Of a stretch of DNA of 64,000 nucleotides, positions 24,678 through 34,024 are shown piece after piece. The position numbers and the translations under genes were made by a program. Below the pieces are notes generated by a model. That model was given only the letters and a program-made list of their open reading frames with translations. It was not told the DNA's origin and ran no database searches. Each line of letters begins with the position of its first letter. The first letter of the stretch is position 1. The stretch comes from Microbacterium paludicola (lineage in GTDB: Bacteria; Actinomycetota; Actinomycetes; Actinomycetales; Microbacteriaceae), in NCBI RefSeq assembly GCF_015235415.1, contig NZ_JADGLL010000015.1:1-64000 (forward strand), read 5' to 3'.

Positions 24678-24721
24678 CTCCGCGCCGAGAATCCCGTCAC
24701 GCCCGGATTCTCGGCGCGGAG
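24678..24721. repeat. Perfect 17-bp inverted repeat between metY and metX
   Basis: Arms CTCCGCGCCGAGAATCC (24678-24694) and its exact complement (24705-24721) enclose a 10-nt loop. A hairpin this strong could be an attenuator or terminator, but no T-run follows; a dispersed palindromic element is the other reading. Confidence 0.8.
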
Positions 24722-24782
24722 TCGCATTGTCGCCGCGTAACAGTGGCCGGGCGCGCTCACGCCGCCGGGCAGAATGAAGCGC

Positions 24783-25991
24783 ATGGACTGGCAGATCTCC
24801 GAGGACACGGTGCCGTCGAGCATGGTGACGGAGGCCGACGCCCGGTCGATGGTCGGCCGTCCCCCGGCCTCGGGCGCCTGGCGCGACGGCGACCCGGCCG
24901 GCGACCGCCGGTTCGCCTCCTTCGGCGAGCTGCGCCTCGAGGGCGGCGGCATCCTGCCGTCCTTCCGGATCGCGTATGAGACCTGGGGCGAGCTGAATCC
25001 GGCGCGCGACAACGCCATCCTGATCGCGCACGCGCTCACGGGCGACAGCCACGTGCGCGGCGACGCCGGCCCCGGGCATCCGACGGCCGGCTGGTGGGGC
25101 GACATCGTCGGCCCCGGCGCGCCCATCGACACCGACCGCTGGTTCGTGGTGGCGCCGAACATCCTGGGCGGCTGCCAGGGATCGACCGGCCCCGCGAGCA
25201 TCCACCCCGACGGCGAGGCGTGGGCGGCCCGGTTCCCGTATCTGACCGTGCGCGATCAGGTCGCCGCGCAGGCGAGGCTCGCGGATGCCCTGGGCATCGA
25301 CGTCTGGGCGGCGGTGATCGGCGGCTCGATGGGCGGGATGCACGCGCTCGAGTGGGCCGTCGGAGAGCCGGATCGCGTCGCCCGCCTCGCGGTGCTGTCG
25401 GCGCCTCCCGTGACGACGGCCGACCAGATCGCCCTGAACTCGGTGCAGCTCGAGGCGATCCACATCGACCCGCGCTTCCGCGGCGGCGAGTACTACGAGG
25501 CCGCGGCCGGCGACGGACCGCATCGGGGCCTGGCGCTCGCCCGCCGGATGGCGCTGCTGAACTACCGCAGTCCCACCGAGCTCAACTCGCGGTTCCAGCG
25601 CTCGTGGCAGTCGGGCGTCAGCCCGCTCGGGCACGGGGGTCGGTTCGCGGTCGAGTCGTACCTCGACTTCCACGGCAACAAGTTCACGCGGCGCTTCGAC
25701 GCGAACTCGTACATCCGACTCGTCGGCGCGATGGACTCCCACGACGTCGGCCGCGATCGGGGCGGCGTCGAGGACGCCCTCGGCCGCGTGACGGCGACGT
25801 CCCTTGTGCTCGGCATCGACTCGGATCGCCTGTTCCCCATCGACGGCCAGCGCCGGATCGCGCGCGGCATCCCGCGGACGCTCGACGGGGACGAGGCGGT
25901 CGTGCTGAACAGCGACTTCGGGCACGATGGATTCCTGATCGAGACCGCCGCGGTCGGAGCGCATCTGCGGCGCCTGCTCGCGAGCGACTGA
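24783..25991 (+). CDS. metX: Homoserine O-acetyltransferase
   Basis: 402 residues from the chosen ATG. The nucleophile elbow is IGGSMGGMHALEW, with NILGGCQGSTGPAS before it and GHDGFLIE carrying the catalytic His. It transfers acetyl from acetyl-CoA to homoserine. An in-frame ATG at 24774 adds three residues, but a CAGAAT -10-like element lies 7 nt before the ATG at 24783, favouring a leaderless start there. That would give metX its own promoter downstream of the palindrome. Confidence 0.93.
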   Translation: MDWQISEDTVPSSMVTEADARSMVGRPPASGAWRDGDPAGDRRFASFGELRLEGGGILPSFRIAYETWGELNPARDNAILIAHALTGDSHVRGDAGPGHPTAGWWGDIVGPGAPIDTDRWFVVAPNILGGCQGSTGPASIHPDGEAWAARFPYLTVRDQVAAQARLADALGIDVWAAVIGGSMGGMHALEWAVGEPDRVARLAVLSAPPVTTADQIALNSVQLEAIHIDPRFRGGEYYEAAAGDGPHRGLALARRMALLNYRSPTELNSRFQRSWQSGVSPLGHGGRFAVESYLDFHGNKFTRRFDANSYIRLVGAMDSHDVGRDRGGVEDALGRVTATSLVLGIDSDRLFPIDGQRRIARGIPRTLDGDEAVVLNSDFGHDGFLIETAAVGAHLRRLLASD

Positions 25992-26007
25992 CCGAGGGGA
26001 GCCGCCG

Positions 26008-26637
26008 ATGGATCCGGCATGGACCGCCGCGCTGCTCGCCATCGCCTCCGGCACCGTCTCGGGCCTGCGTCCCTACTTCGTCGTGCTGACGCTCGGCGCG
26101 GTGAAGGCTCTCGTCCCGCTCGATGCCGCCGGCCCCGCCGCCGGCGTGATCGAGGCGATCCCCGACATGCTCGCCCAGCCGTGGGTGCTGATCGTGGTGG
26201 GCCTGCTCGCCCTCGGCGAGGTCGTGGTCGACAAGCTGCCCTACCTCGACTCGGCGTGGGACGGCATCCATCTCGTCCTGCGTCCGCTGTTCGGCGCGGC
26301 GCTCGGCTACGGCATCGGCGTCGGCGTCGACGAGGGAACGGGCGTGGCGGTCGGCGCCGCCGTCGCGGGCGGTGTCACGGCGGCGGGCGTGAGCTTCGGC
26401 AAGACCGCGACCCGGGCAGTGGTCAACATGCTGCCCGAGCCGGTGTCGAACGTGCTGGTGAGCTTCGGCGAGGACGCCGCGGCCGTCATCCTGCTCGTGC
26501 TGAGCTTCCTGCTGCTGCCGCTCGCGGCCGTCCTCGCCGTGCTGCTGCTGGTGGGCGCCGTGATGCTGATCGTGCGGATGCGGCGGAAGCTCGCCGAGCG
26601 CCGACGGCGCGCCGCCGGGGCCGCGGGCTCGAGCTAG
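26008..26637 (+). CDS. DUF4126 membrane protein
   Basis: 209 residues with about five hydrophobic segments. ASGTVSGLRPYFVVLTLG at the N-terminus and KLPYLDSAWDGIHLVLRPLFGA match DUF4126. The family is an uncharacterised set of integral membrane proteins. A GAGGGGAG ribosome site lies upstream; it follows metX by 16 nt and may be cotranscribed. Converges with gabT. Confidence 0.85.
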   Translation: MDPAWTAALLAIASGTVSGLRPYFVVLTLGAVKALVPLDAAGPAAGVIEAIPDMLAQPWVLIVVGLLALGEVVVDKLPYLDSAWDGIHLVLRPLFGAALGYGIGVGVDEGTGVAVGAAVAGGVTAAGVSFGKTATRAVVNMLPEPVSNVLVSFGEDAAAVILLVLSFLLLPLAAVLAVLLLVGAVMLIVRMRRKLAERRRRAAGAAGSS

Positions 26638-26656
26638 TCGAGCCGCGACCCCGCGG

Positions 26657-28021
26657 TCAGACGCTCGCGAGGGCTTCGGCGACGACGTCGAGACCCTCGT
26701 TCAGCAGCTCGTCGCCGATGGACAGCGGCGGCAGGAACCGGATGACGTTGCCGTACGTGCCGCAGGTGAGGACGATGACGCCCTCGGCGATGGCGGCCTT
26801 CGCGACCGCCGCCGCCAGGGCCGCATCCGGCTCCTTCGTGGTGGGATCGACGAACTCGACGGCCATCATTGCGCCGAGACCGCGCACGTCGCCGATGCGC
26901 GCGTCACCCGCCTGCAGCGCGGTGAAGCGGTGGCGGATGATCGCGCCGACCTCGGCCGCGCGTGCGGGGAGGTCCTCGGTCTCGTAGGCGTCGATCGCGG
27001 CGAGCGCCGCGGCGCAGGCGATGGGGTTGCCGGCGTAGGTGCCGCCCAGGCCGCCGGGGTGGGCGGCGTCCATGATCTCGGCGCGGCCCGTGACCGCGGC
27101 GAGCGGGAGGCCAGCGGCGAGCCCCTTGGCCGTGGTGATCAGGTCGGGCACGATGCCGAAGAGCTCGCTCGCGAACATGGCGCCGGTGCGGGCGAACCCG
27201 GTCTGCACCTCGTCGGCGATGAACACGACGCCGTTGTCGCGGCACCACTCGACGAGGGCGGGAAGGAAGCCGTCGGCGGGGACGATGAAGCCGCCCTCGC
27301 CCTGGATCGGCTCGATGATGACGGCGGCGACCTGGTCTCCGCCGATCTGCTTCTCGATCATCGAGATCGCGCGCGCGGCGGCCTCGGCGCCCGTCAGCCC
27401 GTCGCGGAACGGGTACGACAGCGGGGCGCGGTAGACCTCGGGGGCGAAGGGGCCGAACCCGCTCTTGTAGGGCATGGTCTTCGCCGTGAGCGCCATGGTG
27501 AGGTTGGTGCGGCCGTGGTATCCGTGGTCGAAGGCGACGATCGCCTGACGGCCCGTGTGCTTGCGCGCGATCTTGACCGCGTTCTCGACCGCCTCGGCGC
27601 CGGTGCTGAACAGGGCGCTCTTCTTCGCGTGGTCGCCGGGGGTGAGACGGTTCAGCGCCTCCGCCACGGCGACGTACGACTCGTACGGCGAGACCATGAA
27701 GCAGGTGTGGGTGAACGCGGCGACCTGGCGCTGCACGGCCTCGACCACCTTGGGATGCGCGTTGCCGACCGTTGTCACCGCGATGCCCGAGCCGAGGTCG
27801 ATCAGGGAGTTGTCGTCGGCGTCGACGATCACTCCCCCGCCCGCGGCGACGGCCGAGATCGGGGCGGAGTGACCGACGCCCACGGCGACGGCCTCGGCCT
27901 TGCGCGCCAGCAGCTCCTGCGAGCGGGGCCCCGGGATCGCGGTGACGAGGCGGCGCTCCTGCGGGAGGGAGGGACCTCCCACGACGGTGCCGGCTGCGAA
28001 CGACTCAGTGGTGACGGTCAT
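26657..28021 (-). CDS. gabT: 4-aminobutyrate--2-oxoglutarate transaminase
   Basis: 454 residues. The class III aminotransferase markers are FSTGAEAVENAVKIA, FDHGYHGRTNLTMALT, FIADEVQTGFARTG (the Asp that binds the PLP ring) and TTAKGLAAGLPLAAV with the PLP lysine. These and the length fit GabT of actinobacteria, which converts GABA to succinate semialdehyde. Diaminobutyrate-type relatives are less likely. The ATG lies 6 nt after TACAAT. No gabD partner is adjacent. Confidence 0.88.
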   Translation of the reverse strand: MTVTTESFAAGTVVGGPSLPQERRLVTAIPGPRSQELLARKAEAVAVGVGHSAPISAVAAGGGVIVDADDNSLIDLGSGIAVTTVGNAHPKVVEAVQRQVAAFTHTCFMVSPYESYVAVAEALNRLTPGDHAKKSALFSTGAEAVENAVKIARKHTGRQAIVAFDHGYHGRTNLTMALTAKTMPYKSGFGPFAPEVYRAPLSYPFRDGLTGAEAAARAISMIEKQIGGDQVAAVIIEPIQGEGGFIVPADGFLPALVEWCRDNGVVFIADEVQTGFARTGAMFASELFGIVPDLITTAKGLAAGLPLAAVTGRAEIMDAAHPGGLGGTYAGNPIACAAALAAIDAYETEDLPARAAEVGAIIRHRFTALQAGDARIGDVRGLGAMMAVEFVDPTTKEPDAALAAAVAKAAIAEGVIVLTCGTYGNVIRFLPPLSIGDELLNEGLDVVAEALASV

Positions 28022-28027
28022 GCGCCG

Positions 28028-28033
28028 ATTGTA
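28028..28033 (-). promoter_or_regulatory. -10 element (TACAAT) of gabT, leaderless
   Basis: TACAAT, a 6-nt gap, then ATG at 28021. Confidence 0.7.
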
Positions 28034-28060
28034 GGCGGCGCCGCGGCATCCGGCCGGAGC

Positions 28061-29287
28061 TCAGGCCTGCAGGACCGGCACCCGCTCGGCGCGGCGCTCG
28101 AGCGCGAAGCTCGCGAGCACCATGCCGACGCCCAGCACCGCCAGGACGATGCCCAGCCACGCCGGGGCGACATAGCCCCAGCCGAGGGCGATCACGCCGC
28201 CGCCGAGGGCGGCGCCGAGGCTGTTGCCGATGTTCATCCCCGAGTGGTTGAGGGCCGCCGCGATCGTCGGGCGGTCGCCGGAGACGTCCATCAGTCGGGT
28301 CTGCACCGCGGGCCCCGCCAGCGCGCTGATCGCTCCGAACAGCAGCATCGCGATCACCAGGGTCACGGCGTTGTGCGCGGCGACGCCGACGACCGCGGAG
28401 CCGACCGCGAGCAGCACGAAGGCGGCCACCAGGGCGCGCGCGAGGTTGCGGTCGGCGACGACGCCGCCCACGAGGTTGCCCACCGTCATGCCGAGGCCCG
28501 TCGCGACGAGCACGATCGGCACCGCCCACTCGGGGGCGCCGGCGACCTCGGTCATGATCGGCGAGATGTAGCTGTAGATCGCGAAGAACGAGCCGAAGCC
28601 GATGGCGCCGACGCCGAGCGTCATCCAGACCTGACCGAGCCGGAAGACGCCGAGCTCGTGCCGCAGGGAGCGGGATCCCTCGCTCGGCATCGACGGGACG
28701 ACGAGCGCGATCATCAGCACGCCCAGGGCGAAGATCCCGACGACCACCGCATAGGCGGCGCGCCATCCGGCGACCTGCCCGAGCCACGTCCCGAGCGGCA
28801 CCCCCACGACGTTCGCGACCGTCAGGCCGCTCATCACGATCGAGACGCCACGGGCCCGTTTGCCGGGGCCGAGCAGGTCGGCGGCGACGATCGCCGCGAT
28901 GCCGAAGTACGCGCCGTGCGGGAGGCCCGCGATCAGCCGCGCGATCGCCACGGTCTCGAAGGTCGGCGCGAGCACTGTCAGCAGGTTGCCGACGAGCAGC
29001 AGGGAGGCGAGGACGATCAGCACGCGGTGACGCGGGAACCGCGCCGCGTAGCCCGCGATGAGCGGAGCGCCGATCACGACGCCGAGCGCGTACAGGCTGA
29101 TCAGCAGGCCGGCCTGCGCGATCGCATCCGCCTGGCTCGTCGCCCAGGCGGTCGCGAGCAGGTCGCGCGCGATGCCGGGAAGCAGCCCCATGGAGACGAA
29201 TTCGGTCATGCCGATGCCGAAGGAGCCGATGGCGAGGGAGAGGAGCGCCCACATCGCCGCCCCCCTCGACGGGGTCGAGGAGGTCAT
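28061..29287 (-). CDS. MFS drug/sugar efflux transporter (AraJ/PbuE-like, 12 helices)
   Basis: 408 residues with twelve hydrophobic stretches. FGIGMTEFVSMGLLPGIARDL in the first helix and GYAARFPRHRVLI in loop 2-3 match the DHA1-type exporters such as AraJ/YdhP. It starts 7 nt after a TAGGCT -10 element (leaderless). Substrate unknown; the annotation as an exporter is by family. Confidence 0.88.
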   Translation of the reverse strand: MTSSTPSRGAAMWALLSLAIGSFGIGMTEFVSMGLLPGIARDLLATAWATSQADAIAQAGLLISLYALGVVIGAPLIAGYAARFPRHRVLIVLASLLLVGNLLTVLAPTFETVAIARLIAGLPHGAYFGIAAIVAADLLGPGKRARGVSIVMSGLTVANVVGVPLGTWLGQVAGWRAAYAVVVGIFALGVLMIALVVPSMPSEGSRSLRHELGVFRLGQVWMTLGVGAIGFGSFFAIYSYISPIMTEVAGAPEWAVPIVLVATGLGMTVGNLVGGVVADRNLARALVAAFVLLAVGSAVVGVAAHNAVTLVIAMLLFGAISALAGPAVQTRLMDVSGDRPTIAAALNHSGMNIGNSLGAALGGGVIALGWGYVAPAWLGIVLAVLGVGMVLASFALERRAERVPVLQA

Positions 29288-29294
29288 GCGTACA

Positions 29295-29300
29295 AGCCTA
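29295..29300 (-). promoter_or_regulatory. -10 element (TAGGCT) of the MFS gene, leaderless
   Basis: TAGGCT, a 7-nt gap, then ATG at 29287. Confidence 0.6.
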
Positions 29301-29344
29301 AGGGGCGCCGGACGGCTCCGCGCGCACAGGGGCCGGGACCGGGG

Positions 29345-29665
29345 TCAGCGGTCGGACTCGTCGATCGCCGCCTCGAGGCGGGCGATCTTGCCGTCGATCT
29401 CGCCCGAGTATCCGGGGCGGATGTCGGCCTTGAGCACAAGCGAGACGCGCGAGCCGAACGGCATCACGGCCTCGGTGGCGCGCTTGACGACATCCATCAC
29501 CTCGTCCCAGGTCTCACCCTCGATCTCGGTGAACATCGACGTTGTGCGGTGGGCGAGGCCCGACTCGCGCACGACCTTGACGGCCGCGGCGACGGCGTCG
29601 TGAACGGATCCGTCGGGGTTCTCGACGTTCGAGCCGGACGGGGCGACGGAGAAGGCGACGAGCAT
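29345..29665 (-). CDS. Thiamine-binding protein (MTH1187/YkoF-like)
   Basis: 106 residues, the normal size. MLVAFSVAPSG, SVHDAVAAAVKVVRESGL, and FTEIEGETWDEVMDVV are hallmarks of the DUF77/Thiamine_BP family, a small ferredoxin-like fold that binds thiamine or hydroxymethylpyrimidine-type ligands. No THI-box riboswitch or transporter was seen next to it. It lies 21 nt downstream of the membrane glycosyltransferase-like gene and probably ends that operon. Confidence 0.88.
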   Translation of the reverse strand: MLVAFSVAPSGSNVENPDGSVHDAVAAAVKVVRESGLAHRTTSMFTEIEGETWDEVMDVVKRATEAVMPFGSRVSLVLKADIRPGYSGEIDGKIARLEAAIDESDR

Positions 29666-29686
29666 TGGTTGTCTCCTGTTTCGTGT

Positions 29687-30922
29687 TCAGACGGCGGCGG
29701 GAGCCGGCGCGACGGGATGCCGCGCGGCGGAGCGGATCGGCACCCGCGCGAGGCGCACGATCGCCCAGATCATGAGGATCACGAGCACGATGTTGCGCGC
29801 CGTGAGGACGGTCACCGCGGTGACGTCTGCCGCGAGGAGACCGCCGTAGAGCAGCGGATACACCGCCTGCGTGAGCGCCGCGGTGAGCAGACCCAGCGCC
29901 ACGAACGGACGGGCGCCGCGCCGGTCGAGGACGATCCAGAGGACGAGCGGCGGGATGAGCCAGTCGTGGAACTGCGGGGATCCGACCTTGTTCAGCGCGA
30001 TCAGCACGACGACCAGCGCGAGCGCGAGCGGGGGAAGCAGCCGCACGATCGAGGCGCCGCGCCGGGCCTTGAGGGCGCCGAGCAGCACAACGGCGACCGT
30101 GGCGAGCACGAGCAGCGGGGTCATCGCGGCGATCACGAGGTCGACGTTCGGGCCGGTCACCTGGAAGGTCAGGATGTTCTCGTCGTAGAACAGCCACCAC
30201 CCGTCGAGGTGCAGGGCCGCGCCCCAGAGGTACACGCTGCTGACGGGCGCCTCGAGCTGAAGCCCCCGGCCCGTCTGCGCCGTCACGAAGCCGAGCAGGT
30301 GCGCCGCTCCCCCGGCGAGCACCACGACGGCCACGACCAGAGCGGAGGCGACGAGCGCACCCGTGACGACCTCGAGCCGACGGCGGAGGGCGACGAAGGC
30401 CGCGGCGAGGAGGGCCGCCGGCCACACCTTGATCCACGCGCCCGCGGCGAGCAGCCCCGCGGCGAGCACGGGGCGGCGGACGATCCAGAGCAGCCCGACG
30501 ATCGCGAGCGGCACGGTGATCGCGTCGATCCGGTACATCCCCACCGGCCCCAGCAGCAGGATGAACGCGAGCCAGAACCACGCGGCCGTCGACCGCGAGC
30601 GCGACCGGCCGTCGCCGAGGAGCACCCAGAATCCGGCCGCGTTGCACAGCGTCACGAGCACCGCCCACGCGACGGTGTAGCCCCCGAGCCACGCGAAGGC
30701 GTGCGCGAGGATCATCGGCGCGAGCGCAAGGTGCGGGTAGACCCACGACTCCGTGATCCCGACGATGGATGCCCCGTGCAGGGCGGCGTTCGACCACGGC
30801 TCGTACACGAAGTACACATCGCCCATCGGCTGATTCGGCAGCTGCCAGCCGAGCCAGCCGACGAGCACGTGGACGAGCGCGAAGGCGAGCCAGGGAAGCA
30901 GTCGCCGACGCACGATGCTCAT
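29687..30922 (-). CDS. Multi-helix membrane protein, DUF2029/GT-C mannosyltransferase-like
   Basis: 411 residues from the ATG at 30922, with ten or more transmembrane stretches. PMGDVYFVYEPWSNAALHG has the acidic loop typical of GT-C polyprenyl-phosphate-mannose transferases of the DUF2029 kind, and AGAWIKVWPAALL resembles their second loop. It would transfer mannose outside the membrane, for example to lipoglycans (family-level inference). The ATG lies 1 nt after the nnrD stop, so the genes are coupled. An earlier in-frame start overlaps nnrD and was rejected. Confidence 0.72.
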   Translation of the reverse strand: MSIVRRRLLPWLAFALVHVLVGWLGWQLPNQPMGDVYFVYEPWSNAALHGASIVGITESWVYPHLALAPMILAHAFAWLGGYTVAWAVLVTLCNAAGFWVLLGDGRSRSRSTAAWFWLAFILLLGPVGMYRIDAITVPLAIVGLLWIVRRPVLAAGLLAAGAWIKVWPAALLAAAFVALRRRLEVVTGALVASALVVAVVVLAGGAAHLLGFVTAQTGRGLQLEAPVSSVYLWGAALHLDGWWLFYDENILTFQVTGPNVDLVIAAMTPLLVLATVAVVLLGALKARRGASIVRLLPPLALALVVVLIALNKVGSPQFHDWLIPPLVLWIVLDRRGARPFVALGLLTAALTQAVYPLLYGGLLAADVTAVTVLTARNIVLVILMIWAIVRLARVPIRSAARHPVAPAPAAV

Positions 30923-30923
30923 C

Positions 30924-31832
30924 CTAGGAGGCGCCGGTGTCCTGCTCACGCGCGGCGAGCGCTGCGGCATACGCGGCCGGGAGGTGCGCGGCGACATCGA
31001 GGGCGGTGATCGGATGCCCCGTTCCGCCGGAGGCCGTGCCGGCGGCGAGCCGCGCCGCATGGCCGTGCAGCCAGGCGCCGGTCGCCGCGATCTTCGCCAG
31101 GGCCTCGGCGTCGACGGGGCCGGTCGCCGCCGCCGTCGCCGCCACGGCGCCGATCGCCCCGGCGAGCACGTCTCCCGTTCCCGCGGTGGCGAGCCACGGG
31201 GTGCCGGCCCGCACGACCGTGAACCAGCCCGTGGGCGAGGCGACGATGGTGGCGGTGCCCTTCAGCAGCACCGCTCCCCCGAGCGCCACCGCCGTCTCGC
31301 GGGCCACGAGCAGGCGCTCGTCGAAGCCGCGTTTCAGGCGGCCCTTGAGAGGGTCGTCGCCCTCGACGTCGTCGACGCCGAGCCCCAGCGGGATGCGCAC
31401 CTCGGCGAGCTCGCCGTCGTGCGGTGTGACGACGATGGGGCCGCGCGACTCGGCCGCGAGGTCGAGCGCTCCGGCGTCGACGATGACCGGCGCGCCCGAG
31501 CGCAGGATGTGGATCATCGCCGACCGCACGTCGTCGGGCCGCGTGCGCGCGTCCACGCCCGAGCCGATCACCCACGCGTCGGCCCGGCCCTGCCCGGTCA
31601 CGACCTCCGGCCGTCGCTGCAGCACGAGCCGCGCGACATCCGGGTCGCCGATCCAGCGCACCATGCCCGCGCCGCTGCGTGCCGCGCCCTCGGCGCCGAG
31701 CACCGCGGCACCGGGGTACGCGGGCGATCCGGTGCGCAGCGCCACCACACCCCGGGAATACTTGTGCGAGGCCGCCGTTGGCATCCGGAGGACCGATGCC
31801 GCATCCGCCGCGGTCCACTCGCGTGCTTCCAT
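30924..31832 (-). CDS. nnrD: ADP-dependent (S)-NAD(P)H-hydrate dehydratase
   Basis: 302 residues, a stand-alone dehydratase domain (many bacteria fuse it to an epimerase). Conserved parts are VVTPHDGELAEV, GAVLLKGTATIVAS and the nucleotide-binding LATAGTGDVLAGAIGA. It repairs hydrated NADH and NADPH. The ATG lies 6 nt after TAGGGT (leaderless). It heads the run with the GT-C-like and thiamine-binding genes; no epimerase nnrE is in the window. Confidence 0.92.
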   Translation of the reverse strand: MEAREWTAADAASVLRMPTAASHKYSRGVVALRTGSPAYPGAAVLGAEGAARSGAGMVRWIGDPDVARLVLQRRPEVVTGQGRADAWVIGSGVDARTRPDDVRSAMIHILRSGAPVIVDAGALDLAAESRGPIVVTPHDGELAEVRIPLGLGVDDVEGDDPLKGRLKRGFDERLLVARETAVALGGAVLLKGTATIVASPTGWFTVVRAGTPWLATAGTGDVLAGAIGAVAATAAATGPVDAEALAKIAATGAWLHGHAARLAAGTASGGTGHPITALDVAAHLPAAYAAALAAREQDTGAS

Positions 31833-31838
31833 GCCGTC

Positions 31839-31844
31839 ACCCTA
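31839..31844 (-). promoter_or_regulatory. -10 element (TAGGGT) of nnrD, leaderless
   Basis: TAGGGT, a 6-nt gap, then ATG at 31832. Confidence 0.65.
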
Positions 31845-31885
31845 ATCCCCGTCCCGGGCGCCGTCCCGGTCACGATCGGAGTTCC

Positions 31886-32968
31886 ATGAGCCTGCTGTTC
31901 ACCCCGCTCACGCTGCGCGATGTCACCGCCCGCAACCGCCTGTGGGTGGCGCCGATGTGCCAGTACAGCGCCGAGGACGGCATGCCGAACGACTGGCATC
32001 ACGTGCACCTCGCGCAGTTCGCGTCGGGCGGTGCGGGCCTGGTGGTCGCCGAGGCGACCGCGGTGGTGCCGGAGGGCCGCATCTCGCCGCGCGACGTCGG
32101 GCTGTGGAACGACGCACAGCGCGAGGCGTGGCGCCCGATCGTCGCCGCGATCCACGCGCGGGGAGCCCTCGCCGGCGTCCAGCTCGCCCACGCCGGCCGC
32201 AAGGGATCGACCTGGTGGCCGTTCGCGGGCCACGACGGCACCGTCCCGTCCGAGGAGGGCGGATGGACCACCGTCGCGCCGTCCGCGATCGCGTACCCCG
32301 GATTCGCGGCCCCCGTCGCGCTCGACGCCGCGGGCATCGCGGCCGTTGTCGAGGCCTTCCGCGCTGCGGCGCGTCGCGCGCTGGACGCCGGCTTCGACGT
32401 GCTCGAGGTGCACGCCGCCCACGGCTACCTGCTTCACGAGTTCCTCTCGCCGCTCACCAACGAGCGCGAGGACGAGTGGGGCGGCAGCCTCGAGAACCGC
32501 GCCCGCATCGTGGTCGACGTCGTCCGCGCCGTCCGCGCGGAGGCCGGCGAGGGAGTGCCGGTGCTCGTGCGCTTCTCGGCCTCGGATGCCGCGCCGGGCG
32601 GCCTCGTCCCCGAGGACGTCGCGCAGGCGGCGCGCTGGGTGGCCGACGCAGGCGCCGATCTCGTCGACGTCTCGAGCGCGGGCCTCGTCGCTCACCAGCA
32701 GCTGTCCGTGGGCCCCGGGTATCAGGTGCCGTTCGCGGAGCGCATCCGCGAGCTCGCCGAGGTGCCCGTCGCCGCCGTGGGAATCATCACGACGGGCGAG
32801 CAGGCCGAGCGGATCCTGCAGGACGGCTCGGCCGACGCCATCTTCGCGGCGCGCGAGTGGCTGCGCGACCCGCACTTCGGACTCCGCGCCGCCACGGAGC
32901 TGGGCGAGGACCCCGAAAGCCTCTGGCCGCCGCAGTACCTCCGCGCCTTCCGCCCGCACCGCAAGGCG
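31886..32968 (+). CDS. NADH:flavin oxidoreductase (Old Yellow Enzyme, YqjM/XenA type), no stop codon at the expected end
   Basis: The homologous part is about 361 residues, the usual length for this family. FTPLTLRDVTARNRLWVAPMCQYSAEDG holds the active-site Cys typical of YqjM-type enzymes, HAAHGYLLHEFLSPLTN the His pair that binds substrate, and NEREDEWGGSLENR the usual next motif. The protein should end near LRAFRPHRK at about 32962, but the frame stays open for another 426 codons to 34246, antisense through the whole next gene. I give the end of the homologous part. The start has a GGAG ribosome site. It is an FMN enoate reductase. Confidence 0.8.
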
Positions 32969-34024
32969 TCAGTGCCGGCGTCGTGTGGCGTCGTGGACCT
33001 CGCCGATGAGCTCCTCGAGGATGTCCTCCAGGAACAGCACCGCCGTCGTCCGCCCCTCCGCGTCGCGCACGCGCGCAAGGTGACGGCCCTGGTGGCGCAT
33101 CACCGCGAGGGCGTCCTCCAGGTCGGTCGTCTCCAGCACCGGCACCATGTGATGGATGCGCTTGGGCGGGATCGGACGCGCGTACTTCGCGGGCACGTCG
33201 CCGTCGTCCGCGGCCTTCAGGACGTCCTTGAGGTGCACGTAGCCGACGGGCTCGCCCTCCAGGTCGACGATCACGTAGCGCGAGTAGCCGTGCTTGGCGA
33301 CCGCGCGCTCGATCTCATCCGGCGTCGTCGTCTCCGGCAGCGAGACGATCTCGCTCAGCGGCACGGCGACGTCCTTCGCCTTCTTGTCGGTGAACTCGAC
33401 CGCGGCGGCGACGGCTCCCGAGACGTCGTCGAGGACACCCTCGCGGCGCGACTGCGTCACGATCGTCGCGACCTCGTCGAGCGTGAACGTCGACGCGGCC
33501 TCGTTCTTCGGCTCCACGCGGAACAGGCGCAGCACCGCATTCGCGACCCAGTTCAGCGCCCAGATGACCGGATGGAACACCTTCGACACCCACACGAGCG
33601 GCGTCGCCAGCAGCAGCACGGCGCGGTCGGGAACGGAGAACGCGATGTTCTTCGCCACCATCTCGCCGAACACCACGTGGAGGTACGACACGAGAAGCAG
33701 CGCGATCACAAACGCGACCGTGTCGACGAGCCCCTCGGGCATGCCGGTGAGACCCAGCGGCCCCTCGAGCAGGTGATGGATCGCCGGCTCCGACACGTTC
33801 AGGATCAGCAGCGAGCAGATCGTGATGCCCAGCTGCGAGGTCGCGAGCATCAGCGTCGCGTGCTCCATCGCGTACAGCGCGGTCTTTGCGGCCCGCGAGC
33901 CGCGCTCGGCGAGCGGCTCGATCTGCGAGCGGCGTGCCGAGATGACGGCGAACTCGGCGCCGACGAAGAAGGCGTTCGCGAGCAGCAGCACCACAAGCCA
34001 TGCGATTCCGGCCCAGTCGTTCAT
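32969..34024 (-). CDS. CNNM/CBS-domain protein (hemolysin-like family), shorter paralogue
   Basis: 351 residues. An N-terminal CNNM transmembrane domain (about 1-185, with FVGAEFAVISARRSQIEPLAERGS and LGITICSLLILN) precedes a CBS pair (about 200-340). It lacks the C-terminal CorC_HlyC domain that its neighbour has. These proteins are linked to magnesium or cobalt transport at the membrane. The ATG overlaps the stop of the longer paralogue (ATGA), so they are [13 protein letters not shown] may form a heterodimer. Confidence 0.9.
   Translation of the reverse strand: MNDWAGIAWLVVLLLANAFFVGAEFAVISARRSQIEPLAERGSRAAKTALYAMEHATLMLATSQLGITICSLLILNVSEPAIHHLLEGPLGLTGMPEGLVDTVAFVIALLLVSYLHVVFGEMVAKNIAFSVPDRAVLLLATPLVWVSKVFHPVIWALNWVANAVLRLFRVEPKNEAASTFTLDEVATIVTQSRREGVLDDVSGAVAAAVEFTDKKAKDVAVPLSEIVSLPETTTPDEIERAVAKHGYSRYVIVDLEGEPVGYVHLKDVLKAADDGDVPAKYARPIPPKRIHHMVPVLETTDLEDALAVMRHQGRHLARVRDAEGRTTAVLFLEDILEELIGEVHDATRRRH

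Noticed and set aside
26930..31009. A 1359-codon plus-strand frame across gabT to nnrD
   Set aside because: Runs antisense through five well-supported genes and gives an Arg/Asp/His-rich product with no domain.
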